From assembly GCF_030815415.1 (NCBI RefSeq), contig NZ_JAUSWW010000003.1, positions 27,429-91,428 on the forward strand: a stretch of DNA of 64,000 nt. The letters are read 5' to 3'. Below are positions 26,661 to 35,756 of the stretch, piece by piece (the stretch's first letter is position 1; each line of letters starts with the position of its first letter). The stretch is from Streptomyces canus. GTDB lineage: Bacteria; Actinomycetota; Actinomycetes; Streptomycetales; Streptomycetaceae. Under the pieces are notes generated by a model that made no database searches, was not told where the DNA came from, and saw only the letters and a program-made list of their open reading frames with translations. Made by a program: the position numbers and the translations under genes.

Positions 26661-26876
26661 ATGAAGCACTTGGCAGCCCACAGTTACCGTGCCGTCCGCT
26701 TACTGACCGAGCGCCTGGAAGAGAGCCTGGCCGAGGCGGGCCGGCGTCCCGACCGGGGCGACATCAGCATCACCACCGTCATCATCTGGGTGGCCGCCGT
26801 CACCGGCGCCCTGCTCATCGCCGGAACCATCGCCGTCGTGATCAACAAGTACAACACCAGCCTGAACGGCATCTGA
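26661..26876 (+). CDS. Flp-pilin-like small membrane protein
   Basis: 71 residues with GGAGG before the ATG. A basic/acidic leader of about 35 residues is followed by one hydrophobic helix (ISITTVIIWVAAVTGALLIAGTIAVVI) and a short tail NKYNTSLNGI. Its place between TadC and the TadE-like genes and its single helix suggest the major pilin. A clear prepilin peptidase site (G before a TadV-type cut) may be GD at residues 33-34. No prepilin peptidase gene is seen in the window. Confidence 0.7.
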   Translation: MKHLAAHSYRAVRLLTERLEESLAEAGRRPDRGDISITTVIIWVAAVTGALLIAGTIAVVINKYNTSLNGI

Positions 26877-27358
26877 TGCCCCGCCACGACCGGCTCAGGG
26901 ACTGGTGGCGCGGGCGACGATGGCACGAGGACCGCGGCGATGCCTCCCTCCAGATGGCGATCGTCTACCCGTTCATCCTGCTCGCCACCATCGCCGTCAT
27001 CCAGGCATCCCTGTGGTACTACGCCCGCTCCATCGCGCTGACCGCCGCCCGGGAAGGCCTGACCGCGGCCCGCGCGTATGAGGCTTCGCCCGCCGACGGC
27101 ACCACCAAAGCCCGCGAGGTCCTGGGCAGGGCGGCGGGTGACAGCCTGCTCGGCTACACCGTCACCACCACCGGCAGCACCGCAGAACGCGTGCGCATCG
27201 AGGTATCGGGGACGGCCCAGTCGATGATCCCGGGCGTGGCAGGACTGCGGGTCAGCCAGTCGGCATCCGGCGCCGTAGAACGCTGGACGGTGCCGGGCCG
27301 TGGGTTCGCGAATTCTGAAGGTCCTACGGGCGGGAACCCCGGTCGCGGTGGCCCGTGA
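26876..27358 (+). CDS. TadE-family minor pseudopilin
   Basis: 160 residues. The TadE motif is RGDASLQMAIVYPFILLATIAVIQASLW (about 20-48): a Gly-Asp cut-like site, a conserved acidic-to-polar position and a hydrophobic helix. The rest is extracytoplasmic. It overlaps the pilin-like gene by 1 nt and the next gene by 4 nt. Confidence 0.83.
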   Translation: MPRHDRLRDWWRGRRWHEDRGDASLQMAIVYPFILLATIAVIQASLWYYARSIALTAAREGLTAARAYEASPADGTTKAREVLGRAAGDSLLGYTVTTTGSTAERVRIEVSGTAQSMIPGVAGLRVSQSASGAVERWTVPGRGFANSEGPTGGNPGRGGP

Positions 27359-27891
27359 TGAGGGCGCCAGGGACCTCGTGCCGTGTGAGACCTCACGCCA
27401 GTTCAGACACCGGGGCGGTGAACGCGCCCCGACGCAGGGCCTGTTGGACGCACGCGGGCCGGGCGGGCAGCGGCAGGGCGGACGACGGCAGCGTGGCGAT
27501 CGAGGCCGCCATCATCGTCCCGCTACTGGTGATGTTCCTGTGCCTGGCGATCGCGGGCGGCCGGATCGTCACCTCCGGGGCGAAGATCGACGCAGCGGCG
27601 GAGGACGCCGCACGGGAGGCGTCCATCCACCGCACCGTGGCCGCCGCCCAACAGGCCGCGCATACCGCGGCCGCCGAAACCCTCACCGATCAGGGCATCA
27701 CGTGCGTCTCCACCAGAGTGGCCGTGGACGCCGGAGGTCTGGCCGTGCCGGTCGGTCAGGTCGGAACCGTCACCGTGACGGTGACCTGCACGGTCACCCT
27801 CTCCGACCTGCTGCTGCCGGTCCCGGGAAGCCGCACCCTCACCTCCACCGCCACCTCGGTAGTGGATCAATACCGGCAGCGGGAGGGCTGA
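27355..27891 (+). CDS. Second TadE-like minor pseudopilin
   Basis: 178 residues from the GTG at 27355 (the ATG at 27358 is equally possible). A long basic leader is followed by DDGSVAIEAAIIVPLLVMFLCLAIAGGRIV (split: DGSVAIEAAI; VPLLVMFLCLAIAG), the classic TadE/TadF Gly-Ser-x-x-x-Glu pattern. Two Cys (TCVSTRV, VTCTVTL) may form a disulfide outside the cell. Confidence 0.82.
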   Translation: MMRAPGTSCRVRPHASSDTGAVNAPRRRACWTHAGRAGSGRADDGSVAIEAAIIVPLLVMFLCLAIAGGRIVTSGAKIDAAAEDAAREASIHRTVAAAQQAAHTAAAETLTDQGITCVSTRVAVDAGGLAVPVGQVGTVTVTVTCTVTLSDLLLPVPGSRTLTSTATSVVDQYRQREG

Positions 27892-28349
27892 TGAGGATGC
27901 GCTTCCAGCAGCGGGCCCGGCACGCTGCGTTCGATGACCGGGGTGGGGTGACGGTGTTCGTCGCGGTGTGCGTCATCGCGCTGATCGGCATCATCGGTGT
28001 CGCGGTCGACGGGGGCAGCAGGATGCGCGCCCTGGAGCGCGCCGACTTCGTTGCCGGTGAGGCCGCCCGGGCCGGCGGACAGGCCATCGACCCCGCCCAG
28101 GCCATCCCCGGTGAGGCGGTCGTGGTGGATCCGCAGGACGCGGTGGCCGCAGCCCGCGCCTACCTCGCCTCCGCCGACGCCACCGGCACCGTCGCCGTGT
28201 CGGGGGACGGCAAAACCCTCACGGTCGACGTCAGCGACGCCTACGACACGACGTTCCTGTCGGTTGCCGGGATCGGCTCGCTGCCAGTATCCGGCCACGG
28301 CGAGGCCACCCTCCTGTACGGGCTCAACGCACCCGAAGGAAACACCTGA
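27891..28349 (+). CDS. TadG-like pilus assembly protein
   Basis: 152 residues. The start DRGGVTVFVAVCVIALIGIIGVAVDGG (split: DRGGVTVFVAV; CVIALIGIIGVAVDGG) matches the TadG-like N-terminus. It is followed by RALERADFVAGEAARAGGQAI, the helix conserved in Tad/secreted-pilus proteins. There is no VWA domain, so it is the short actinobacterial form. It overlaps its neighbours on both sides. Confidence 0.8.
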   Translation: MRMRFQQRARHAAFDDRGGVTVFVAVCVIALIGIIGVAVDGGSRMRALERADFVAGEAARAGGQAIDPAQAIPGEAVVVDPQDAVAAARAYLASADATGTVAVSGDGKTLTVDVSDAYDTTFLSVAGIGSLPVSGHGEATLLYGLNAPEGNT

Positions 28350-31300
28350 TGGGCCCCACCCCCACCCCCGCCACCACAGGCCGCCGCGTGGCCCGTACGG
28401 TCACGGCCGCGGCGAGCCTGCTCGTCCTGGCGAGCACGCTGGTGGGGCTGCCGCTGCTGCTGGCCTGGGCCACCCCGGTGCTGTGGGAGGCCGGCCACGA
28501 CGACCTCGCACACCTCCTCGACCGCCAGGACACCGGCTCAGCAGCCCTGCTGCTCATCACCTGCGTGGGCTGGATCGGCTGGGCGCAGTTCACGTACTGC
28601 ACAGTGCGCGAGCTGGTCGCGCAGCTGCGCGGCCGGACCTGGCACGCCCCACGCGGGCTCGGCTCCTCCCAGCGCGCCGCGGCACTGCTGATCGGCAGCA
28701 TCCTCGTGCTCCTGCCCACCAGTTCAGCGCTGGCCTCCGACGCCCAGGCCGCCCCCGCCGCAACCGCAGCCCGCCTGCCCGCCCAAGCCCACGCTGCGCA
28801 CGACACCGGGACCGCCACGGCGAGTACATCGACGTCGGGCACATCGTCCCCGACCTACACGGTGCGCCAGCTGCGGCCCGCGGAGAGCCTGTGGAGCATC
28901 GCCGAGCAGGAACTGGGCGACGGCGAAAAGTGGCGCCAGATCGCCGCCCTGAATGAGGGCGCGGCCATGGCCGACGGTCAGGTGTTCCGCTCCAACGGGT
29001 TCCTGCAGCCCGGCTGGCAGCTGACGATGCCCAGCTCCTACAGCCCAGCGGGAGGCGCCCATACGCAGCTCGGCCAGGTTGCTCCGGCAGCAGCCGACGA
29101 GCCTGCGCAAGTGGAAGTCGTGGAGCCGGGTGACTCCCTGTCCAGCATCGCCGCGCAGGAACTCGAGGACGGCAACCGGTGGCCGGAACTCTTCACGGCG
29201 AGCAAGGATCAGCCGCAGCCGGACGGCCTGCCGGCCATCACCGACCCCGACGTGATCTACCCAGGCCAGCACGTCACCGTACCCGCCACCCCCAACGAGT
29301 CAGACGAGGCAGACGCCCCGCCACCAGCGAGGGATCACACCGGCGACGAGGAACAGGACTCCCCACAGCCCGCTCCCCCGGAGACTGGGGCCCCCGACGA
29401 GGAACGGCAGCCCGGACACGACGACCAGGAGGCGCAGCCACCGGCGCCCAGCCCATCCACCACCACTGCACCCAAGCCTTCTGCCTCCAGCACACCCTCC
29501 AGCCCACCGACCCAGCGACCCGGACAGGAACAACAGCAGGAACAGGACCAGGACCAGGACCAGGACCAGGACCAGGACCAGGAGCAGGGTGCTCCGCCCG
29601 CAGCCGGCTCTACGGATCCTGGGCCCAGCAGCAGCGGTGCGCCCTCGACCGCCACTCCCCCGGCGTCACCCGAAGTATCCGCCTCCGACGCGTCCTCCCC
29701 AACCGCGGCACCCACGGCCGAGTCGACTCCGGCCAGCAGCTCGCTGAACCTGCGCATCGTGCTCGGCGCCGGCGCACTGCTGGCAGCCGCCGTCACCGGG
29801 GCACTCGCCCTGCGCAGAACGCTGCAACGCCGCCGCCGCAAACCCGGCGAGACAATCGCCATCGCGTCGGAACCCTCCACGGCCGAGGCCCAGTTGGCGG
29901 CCGCCGCCGAAGCCGGCGGCCCCGAGGCGAGCGGCGCCCGCCGCCTGGACCACGCCCTGCGCACCCTGGCCCACCAACTACCCGACACCGACCACGCGCC
30001 GGGGCTGCCGCAGCTGCGGGCCGCGCGAATCGGCACGCACACCGTCGACGTCCTGCCCGAGGACCTCGCACAAGAGCCGGTAGCGCCGTTTTCGTCCGGG
30101 ACAGCGGGGTGGTGGGCCCTGCCCGACGACGCCGACCTCCTGGACGAGGAGAGCGCCCGTGACGTGCCCGCCCCCTACCCGGGGCTGGTCACCCTCGGCA
30201 GCACAGACACGGGTGACCTGCTGCTCCTCAACCTCGCCGCCCTGCCCGCCCTGCTGCTCGACGGCAGCGCGGTACACATCACCGAGGTCTGCACCTCCCT
30301 CGCCCTCGAGCTGGGGATGAGCCCGTGGGCCAGCGACGTCGAAATCGTCACCATCGGGTTCGGCGAGGACCTGCCGCAGCTGCTGCCCACCACACGGATC
30401 GCCCACATGCGCCAAGCCGCGCACGCACTGCGCGACCTGAGCGAACGCCTGCTGGAAGCGCGCCAGCTGCCCGACACCCAGGACCAGCCCTATCTGCTGC
30501 TGTGCGCATCGGTACTGGACACAGACACGTCGTGGCGGTTCGCCGAACTCATCGACAAGGCCGGCCCGGTCCCCGTCACCCTGATCGCCCCGGCAACCTC
30601 GGCCGCCGCACACTTCCCCGACGCCGAGATCCTCAACGCCTCGCTCAACATCCCGCAGCACCTCGCCCACGCCGGCACCGACATCACTGTGCAGCGCCTG
30701 GAACACGCGGCTTACCTGCAGATCACCACGGCGCTCGCGGTGTCCGGGGAGTCGGCCCAGCCGGCCGAGGGCCCCTGGCGGGATGTCCCGGACGAACCCG
30801 ACCAGCTGCCCCAGCCCGCGCCAGCCGAGTCCCCTGCACCGGCGACCGCCTCTGGCGAGGTCCCGGTTCCGCAGACCGCGGCGGATGCCGGCTCGACAGG
30901 TGGGGTCTTTGCGGCCCTGGTCGCGGCCAGTGCCGACCCGGCTGGGCTGCGTCTGCTGCCCGGGGCGTCACCTTCACCTGGCGGCGAGTCTGCGCCGGAC
31001 ACCGAGGGAACTCCGCTGGCAGCTACCGAGCCGGCTTCCGGCGCAGAGGCAGGAGGGAACGAGGATCCCAAGGACAGTGCCGGGAACGGTGAGGAGCCGG
31101 TGGGAGCGGAGGGCACGGCGCATGACCTGCGCGCGCCGGAGATCCGTGTCCTGGGGCCGGTCGAGGTGAACGGCGTCGCTGCCTCCGGGCATGGTCCGCG
31201 CAGCAGCCAGCTCGCCGCCTTGTTGTATTTCCGGCCGGGTCGCTCCGCCGACGTGCTGTGCACCGACATGGACCCCCTCAATCCGTGGAGTGTGAACACC

Positions 31301-31879
31301 CTCAACTCCCGGCTACGCGGCCTGCGTGGCGCCCTGGGCAGCGACACCTCCGGCAATCCCTACGTTCCGCGGCGTCACACCGGCGAGGACCCCTACCGCC
31401 TCTCCCCCGAAGTGCGCTGTGACTGGACGAGATTCCTCCAGCTCGCCGAACGCGCGCTGCCCCAGGGACCAGCCGGTGTGCCGGACCTGGAACGAGCCCT
31501 CAGCCTGGTACGGGGCACACCGTTCGGCGGTAACCCCCTGCCCTGGGCCGAGCCTTTCCAGCAGGAGATGATCACGAGGATCATCGACGTCGCGCACTCA
31601 GTGGCCACCCACCGCACCCCTCCTGGCCCGCTGCACGACCTCAGCGCGGCCCGGCGAGCCGTCGCGATCGGCATCGGCGCCGACGACAGCGCCGAGCTGC
31701 TCTACCGGGACCTGATGCGCATCGAGCACACGGCCGGGAACCGCTCCGGCCTGCACACCGCCATCACCCGCATCCAGCAGATCAACCAGACACTGGACTG
31801 CGATCTTGAGACGGCCACGGAGCAGTTGATCAACGATCTTCTGCACGGCAATGGAAGGAATCAACGCAAAGCCCCCTAG
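28349..31879 (+). CDS. Membrane protein with two LysM domains and a BTAD regulatory domain
   Basis: 1176 residues. Helices lie at about 14-40, 62-85 and 109-130. LysM 1 is at about 169-230 (LRPAESLWSIAEQELGDG) and LysM 2 at about 250-312 (VEPGDSLSSIAAQELEDG). A Pro-rich linker with Asp-Gln repeats (about 399-412) is followed by a helix at about 463-485. The C-terminal part has an OmpR-like winged helix (from about 930, IRVLGPVEVNGVAA) and BTAD. A protein that binds wall glycan outside and carries a transcription-factor-type domain inside could report wall or pilus state. It closes the Tad operon. Confidence 0.8.
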   Translation: MGPTPTPATTGRRVARTVTAAASLLVLASTLVGLPLLLAWATPVLWEAGHDDLAHLLDRQDTGSAALLLITCVGWIGWAQFTYCTVRELVAQLRGRTWHAPRGLGSSQRAAALLIGSILVLLPTSSALASDAQAAPAATAARLPAQAHAAHDTGTATASTSTSGTSSPTYTVRQLRPAESLWSIAEQELGDGEKWRQIAALNEGAAMADGQVFRSNGFLQPGWQLTMPSSYSPAGGAHTQLGQVAPAAADEPAQVEVVEPGDSLSSIAAQELEDGNRWPELFTASKDQPQPDGLPAITDPDVIYPGQHVTVPATPNESDEADAPPPARDHTGDEEQDSPQPAPPETGAPDEERQPGHDDQEAQPPAPSPSTTTAPKPSASSTPSSPPTQRPGQEQQQEQDQDQDQDQDQDQEQGAPPAAGSTDPGPSSSGAPSTATPPASPEVSASDASSPTAAPTAESTPASSSLNLRIVLGAGALLAAAVTGALALRRTLQRRRRKPGETIAIASEPSTAEAQLAAAAEAGGPEASGARRLDHALRTLAHQLPDTDHAPGLPQLRAARIGTHTVDVLPEDLAQEPVAPFSSGTAGWWALPDDADLLDEESARDVPAPYPGLVTLGSTDTGDLLLLNLAALPALLLDGSAVHITEVCTSLALELGMSPWASDVEIVTIGFGEDLPQLLPTTRIAHMRQAAHALRDLSERLLEARQLPDTQDQPYLLLCASVLDTDTSWRFAELIDKAGPVPVTLIAPATSAAAHFPDAEILNASLNIPQHLAHAGTDITVQRLEHAAYLQITTALAVSGESAQPAEGPWRDVPDEPDQLPQPAPAESPAPATASGEVPVPQTAADAGSTGGVFAALVAASADPAGLRLLPGASPSPGGESAPDTEGTPLAATEPASGAEAGGNEDPKDSAGNGEEPVGAEGTAHDLRAPEIRVLGPVEVNGVAASGHGPRSSQLAALLYFRPGRSADVLCTDMDPLNPWSVNTLNSRLRGLRGALGSDTSGNPYVPRRHTGEDPYRLSPEVRCDWTRFLQLAERALPQGPAGVPDLERALSLVRGTPFGGNPLPWAEPFQQEMITRIIDVAHSVATHRTPPGPLHDLSAARRAVAIGIGADDSAELLYRDLMRIEHTAGNRSGLHTAITRIQQINQTLDCDLETATEQLINDLLHGNGRNQRKAP
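29543..29584 (+). repeat. CAGGAC hexanucleotide repeat
   Basis: Six exact CAGGAC units followed by one degenerate unit encode an alternating Asp-Gln run in the linker of the LysM/BTAD protein. The unit is a multiple of three, so copy number could change the linker length without a frameshift. Confidence 0.85.
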
Positions 31880-32029
31880 GGAGCGTATGTGGTTGCGATC
31901 ACCAGGTGGTCCGGGTGAGTTCTCTGAGCCAGATCATCGAGGCGCGCAGGTGGAGGCCGGCGAGGTGGGCTGCGACGGCGCCGTCCCCAAGTCCCTGTCC
32001 TGCACGGGGCCCCCGTCGCCCGTGCCTTC
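31880..32029. other. Left end of the cargo region, possible transposase fragment
   Basis: The minus strand from about 32000 to 31909 reads GLGDGAVAAHLAGLHLRASM then IWLRELTRTTW before a stop. It looks like a protein C-terminus with no gene to go with it. It may be the tail of a transposase, but I cannot name the family. Confidence 0.25.
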
Positions 32030-32725
32030 CTAGATCGTGCCGCTCCACGCCCGGCGGTTCTCCCGTCGGCGCACATGGCCGCGCCAGCCCGCGAGCAGCG
32101 TCATGCCCGTCCATGCGGCGACTCCCGCGACGAGGCCGCCGAGCCTGCCTTCGGGGTCGACGTCCACGGCGTCCTCCAGGGGGACGGCGCCTTCCGGGTC
32201 GCGGAGGATCTCGATGCGGTCGCCCACCCGGTAACCGGGGTTGCTCCCCCGGTACTCGAGGGTCTCGTCGAGTTCACCGCCCGGCCCGACCAGTGTGAAC
32301 CGGTGGTTCTTGCTCGCCGTTCCCGCCGCGCTGTCCGCGGTGATCGTGACGGTCTCGCGGACGCCACGTCGGTCGAGCGCCGCCTCGGGGGCGTACTGGA
32401 CGGACCCGACGAGAATGAAGAGCGCGGGGACCACGGACAGGACGGCGAGCCACCACGCCCTGTGGAGCAGCCGCAGCACGATCACGAAGACCAGGCAGCC
32501 GAGCACGCCCGCCGCGATCGGGATGAAGTCCATGCCCAGCGTGACGTAGGCGAGTGCGGTGTTGCCGGCGGCGATCCCCCAGGCGACCAGCAGCACCCAG
32601 AGCGTGGCGAGTACCGACGCCCCGGCGCTCCTTCCCGTGCGCTGCCCACCTGGAGCGGGCACTCCAGCCCCGGCCGCGTCCCCGACACCGCCCGCCACGG
32701 GCGCGTTCATCCTCTGATCACTCAT
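32030..32725 (-). CDS. DUF3592-like membrane protein
   Basis: 231 residues from the ATG at 32725. A Gly/Ala-rich N-terminus is followed by three hydrophobic helices at about 36-115 (ASVLATLWVLLVAWGIAAG; IPIAAGVLGCLVFVIVLRLL; AVLSVVPALFILVG). An extracytoplasmic beta domain holds YRGSNPGYRVGDRIEILRDPEG, and a final helix GLVAGVAAWTGMTLLAGW closes the protein. The 'G..V.v.YdP' pattern before a last helix is typical of DUF3592. Role unknown. Confidence 0.7.
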   Translation of the reverse strand: MSDQRMNAPVAGGVGDAAGAGVPAPGGQRTGRSAGASVLATLWVLLVAWGIAAGNTALAYVTLGMDFIPIAAGVLGCLVFVIVLRLLHRAWWLAVLSVVPALFILVGSVQYAPEAALDRRGVRETVTITADSAAGTASKNHRFTLVGPGGELDETLEYRGSNPGYRVGDRIEILRDPEGAVPLEDAVDVDPEGRLGGLVAGVAAWTGMTLLAGWRGHVRRRENRRAWSGTI

Positions 32726-32767
32726 CCGCGCAGCATACGAGGCGGCCCGAACGCCGTACCCACGTGG

Positions 32768-33014
32768 CCCGCTGCACCACCTCAGCGCGGCCAGACGAGC
32801 CGTCATGATCGGCATCGGCGCCGACGACAGCGCCGAGTTGCTCCACCGGGACCTGATGCGAATCGAGCACGCCGCCGGGAACCGCTCCGGCCTGCACACC
32901 ACCATCACCCGGATCCAGCAGATCAACCAGACACTGGACTGCTCACTGGAAACGGAGACCGAGGACCTCATCCGCGAACTCCTCAACACCCCCGGGACAG
33001 CGACGGCACTGTAG
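32768..33014 (+). pseudogene. 3' fragment of a second BTAD gene
   Basis: The segment is about 90% identical over its first 180 bp to 31623-31805 of the LysM/BTAD gene. It then diverges and ends LIRELLNTPGTATAL with its own stop. It encodes the last 70-80 residues of a related BTAD protein (GADDSAELLHRDLMRIEHAA). There is no upstream part. The divergent tail shows that it came from a homologous gene on another element, not from a local copy. Confidence 0.85.
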
Positions 33015-33048
33015 GATCCGCGACTCAATGCACACTGACTGACGCGAC

Positions 33049-33963
33049 CTACTGCGTACCGTAGGCCGCCCACCGCCCGAGGGTGAACTCGCCGCCCTCT
33101 TGCCGGACTTCCACGGCACCCGCCCCGCCGAAGTGTGCAGGGACGACCAACTCACGTTCGATAGCAGCTCGTTCGAGGATCCGACGGCGGCTGGCCGCTG
33201 CTTGTTCCGCATCCAGACAGAAGCAACTGCTGCAGGAGGGAGTGAGGATCTGCACCGGGCTGTGCAGAAGATCGCCGACGAAGACCGCCCGGTCACTCCC
33301 GGATGCGAGCCGCAGTACGGACGAGCCGGGCGTGTGGCCTGGCGCAGACTCCAGAGTGAGGTACTCATCGATGCGGTGGGTGCCGTCCCACAGGACGGTC
33401 TGCCCGGCCCGGTGGACGGGCGCGATGCTGTCCTCGTAGATCAGCCGGTCATCCTCCCGGCGGCCGCTCCCGTAGGCGTTGTCCGGTCCGAAGTGGAAGT
33501 CGTCCGCGGCGGGGATGAGGTACTGGGCGTTGGGGAACGTGGGCTCCCACCCTTCATCCACACCGACGGTGTTCCAACCGACGTGATCACCGTGGACGTG
33601 GGTGTTGACGACGACGTCGACGTCCTGCGGCCGGATTCCGACCCGCGCCAGCCCACTCAGGAAATCGCCCTGCCAGTGGTGGAATTGCGCCGAGCCTGGC
33701 CGCTCGCGCCCGTTCCCTACCCCGGTGTCGACCAGGATGGTCCGACCGCAGCTGCGCAGCACCCAGGTCTGCAGAGCCACCACCGCCCTGTCGCTGTCCG
33801 GTTCCCAGTGATCCGGCGCCAGCCAGTCCTCGTTGCCCTTCCACACCTCGGCGCCGGACTCCGGAACCAGGCTGCGTGCGGGCGCGAACGCCCCTTGCCA
33901 CTCGACGACTCGGATGACCTCGACATCGCCGAGCACGATGCTCTGCATGCTCTCGCTCTTCAT
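33049..33963 (-). CDS. MBL-fold metallo-hydrolase
   Basis: 304 residues from the ATG at 33963 (an upstream ATG at 34008 is less likely). The metal-binding motif is NTHVHGDHVGW, with a later His in APGHTPGSSV, an Asp in VFVGDLLHSP and a final His in VVPAHFGG. This is the standard glyoxalase II/lactonase-like set for two zinc ions. The AraC-type regulator gene is divergent, 100 bp away, and probably controls it. Substrate unknown; lactonase or ester hydrolase is possible. Confidence 0.9.
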   Translation of the reverse strand: MKSESMQSIVLGDVEVIRVVEWQGAFAPARSLVPESGAEVWKGNEDWLAPDHWEPDSDRAVVALQTWVLRSCGRTILVDTGVGNGRERPGSAQFHHWQGDFLSGLARVGIRPQDVDVVVNTHVHGDHVGWNTVGVDEGWEPTFPNAQYLIPAADDFHFGPDNAYGSGRREDDRLIYEDSIAPVHRAGQTVLWDGTHRIDEYLTLESAPGHTPGSSVLRLASGSDRAVFVGDLLHSPVQILTPSCSSCFCLDAEQAAASRRRILERAAIERELVVPAHFGGAGAVEVRQEGGEFTLGRWAAYGTQ

Positions 33964-34063
33964 GCCATCGACTCTAGGAAGGACAGATGAGCCTCTCAAT
34001 GCCTGCACGGCTCGTTCAGATACGCATCCGTCTCACCACTGACGCTATGGGTATCCTCGCCCG

Positions 34064-34993
34064 ATGGATGTGGTGAGCGACGCAGTCTCGGCAGTGCGCA
34101 TCGGGCGTCCCTCTTCAAACCGTGTGCGGGTGAGCGGGAGCTGGTGCACGCGGCTCGCCCCGTACGACGGTGCCGGCTTCCATGTGGTGCTGGAGGGCAG
34201 CTGCTGGCTGCTGCCCGACAGTGGCTCTCCCCTCTCGCTCGGCGCGGGTGACGTGGTGCTGCTGCCGCACGGCACGGGACACGTGATCGCCGACAGTCCA
34301 GCCGATGCGATGACCGTGGAGCAGGCGGTGCCGTTCGAGCGGTGGCTCGAGGAGAGGGGGCCGCGCCGGCCCCGAGCCAGCTCGGGCGAGGTGCAGATGC
34401 TGTGCGGCAAGTACCGGCTCGACCGCAGTCGCATGCACCCGCTCATGGAGGAACTGCCGACAGTGGTCCACCTGCCGAACCGAGTGGGTGCCCATCTCGA
34501 ACTGCGCGCCGCCGTCGACCTGCTGGGCCACGAGCTGGGCGCATCAGGGCCCGGCGCGTGCATTGCGGTGCCCAGCCTGCTCGACCTCCTCCTCGTCTAC
34601 ATGATCCGCTCCTGGGCGGCCCAGGGCACCAGCGGTGCCTGGCCGGCCGTACTGGGCGACCCAGTGGCGGCCGCCGCCCTACGGGCGCTGCACTCGGACC
34701 TGGCCGCCCCGTGGACCAACGACCGTCTGGCCGCCGAGGCAGGCGTGTCCCGCGCCACCCTGGCCCGCCGCTTCACCACCCTCGTCGGCCGCTCACCGAT
34801 GGCATACCTCACCTGGTGGCGCCTGACGTTCGCCGCCACCCTGCTCCGCGACACCCCCGACCCCCTGGCCACCATCGCCCGCCGCGTCGGCTACGGCACC
34901 CCCTACGCCCTCTCACATGCCTTCAGTCGGCAATTCGGTACCACCCCGGGGCAATACCGGACACAGACAGCAGGGCGATCTGCGTCCACGTGA
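34064..34993 (+). CDS. AraC-family transcriptional regulator with cupin domain
   Basis: 309 residues. The N-terminal cupin (about 15-110) shows LLPDSGSPLSLGAGDVVLLPHGTGH, as in AraC_binding_2/cupin_6 regulators. The C-terminal HTH pair (about 205-300) shows WTNDRLAAEAGVSRATLARRF and PLATIARRVGYGTPYALSHAF. It is divergent to the metallo-hydrolase gene, so the 100-bp gap is the likely operator. It may respond to the compound that the hydrolase removes. Confidence 0.9.
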   Translation: MDVVSDAVSAVRIGRPSSNRVRVSGSWCTRLAPYDGAGFHVVLEGSCWLLPDSGSPLSLGAGDVVLLPHGTGHVIADSPADAMTVEQAVPFERWLEERGPRRPRASSGEVQMLCGKYRLDRSRMHPLMEELPTVVHLPNRVGAHLELRAAVDLLGHELGASGPGACIAVPSLLDLLLVYMIRSWAAQGTSGAWPAVLGDPVAAAALRALHSDLAAPWTNDRLAAEAGVSRATLARRFTTLVGRSPMAYLTWWRLTFAATLLRDTPDPLATIARRVGYGTPYALSHAFSRQFGTTPGQYRTQTAGRSAST

Positions 34994-35261
34994 AAGCCCT
35001 TGATGAACCCTCACCCTTGCTGCTCGCAGAAACCCACGCCAGACTGCACGCCGGTCCGGCGACCGGCCCGTAGGCCGACAGGCACGATGGCGCATGACGG
35101 ACCGACATGGCCAGTGCCCATCTCCCGCTCATTCCGGCGTCCCCACAGAAACCAACGCGCACGAGATCATGGAACCTACAACCCAGCCTGTAGCAGTGCT
35201 TCGTGAGGTGCCGCTCAACCGGTCGTGCCGTACGCCACCCGATGGGTAATGTGCGGCCATG

Positions 35262-35580
35262 GGGACAAAACTGGGCGAGGGTGATGGTTGCGAACTGCCC
35301 GCTACCGCCGTCTGCTGGCTCACCGACGAACCACAACCGGGCCTGATCCTGGTGGAGTTCGCCGCCCTCACCAACTCGTCGGCAAAACCGCCTACTTCGA
35401 CGGAAACCTGCAGCCAACCTCGCCCTACCCCTGCCCCACCAGCATCCAGTGCACGATCGAAGAGATCGCCGACGACGTCGCCACGGTGAGCACCTGGTGG
35501 CTGGAGGGCGGCCCCAACGACACACGCTTCGTCTTCGACGTCCCCCTGGAAACCCTCACGCCAATTACCGACACCTGACC
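35262..35580 (+). pseudogene. Broken copy 1 of a duplicated hypothetical gene
   Basis: Reading passes from one frame (ELPATAVCWLTDEPQPGLIL, up to about 35370) to another (HQLVGKTAYFDGNLQ ... FVFDVPLETLTPITDT), so the gene is frameshifted. The second part matches the sequence at 52607-52846 closely at both DNA and protein level (about 90%). Similarity continues past the stop (CTCCGAG.TCCATCCCAC). The family is unknown. This copy lacks the 5' part still visible in copy 2. Confidence 0.7.
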
Positions 35581-35664
35581 TGCCGGCACCGCTCCGAGCT
35601 CCATCCCACAGCGGTCCACCAGAACCAGCAGAGGCATGTCCCCGGTACGGGCGCGAGGCCGCGA

Positions 35665-35729
35665 GCGCGGAGGCCTCCTCGGCGCACGGGTCGTAGGCAG
35701 CGGTAGTGCCGTACCCGGCCGAGTCCCAG
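35665..35729. repeat. 65-bp repeat shared with 40715-40778
   Basis: GCGCGGAGGCCTCCTC and then GCGGTAGTGCCGTACCCGGC occur in the same order here and at 40715-40778, about 90% identical. Both copies lie between genes in the cargo region. They may be parts of one transposon end or of a lost gene. Confidence 0.7.
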
Positions 35730-35756
35730 TTGGCGCCCGCCTGGTGCTCTGAGTGG

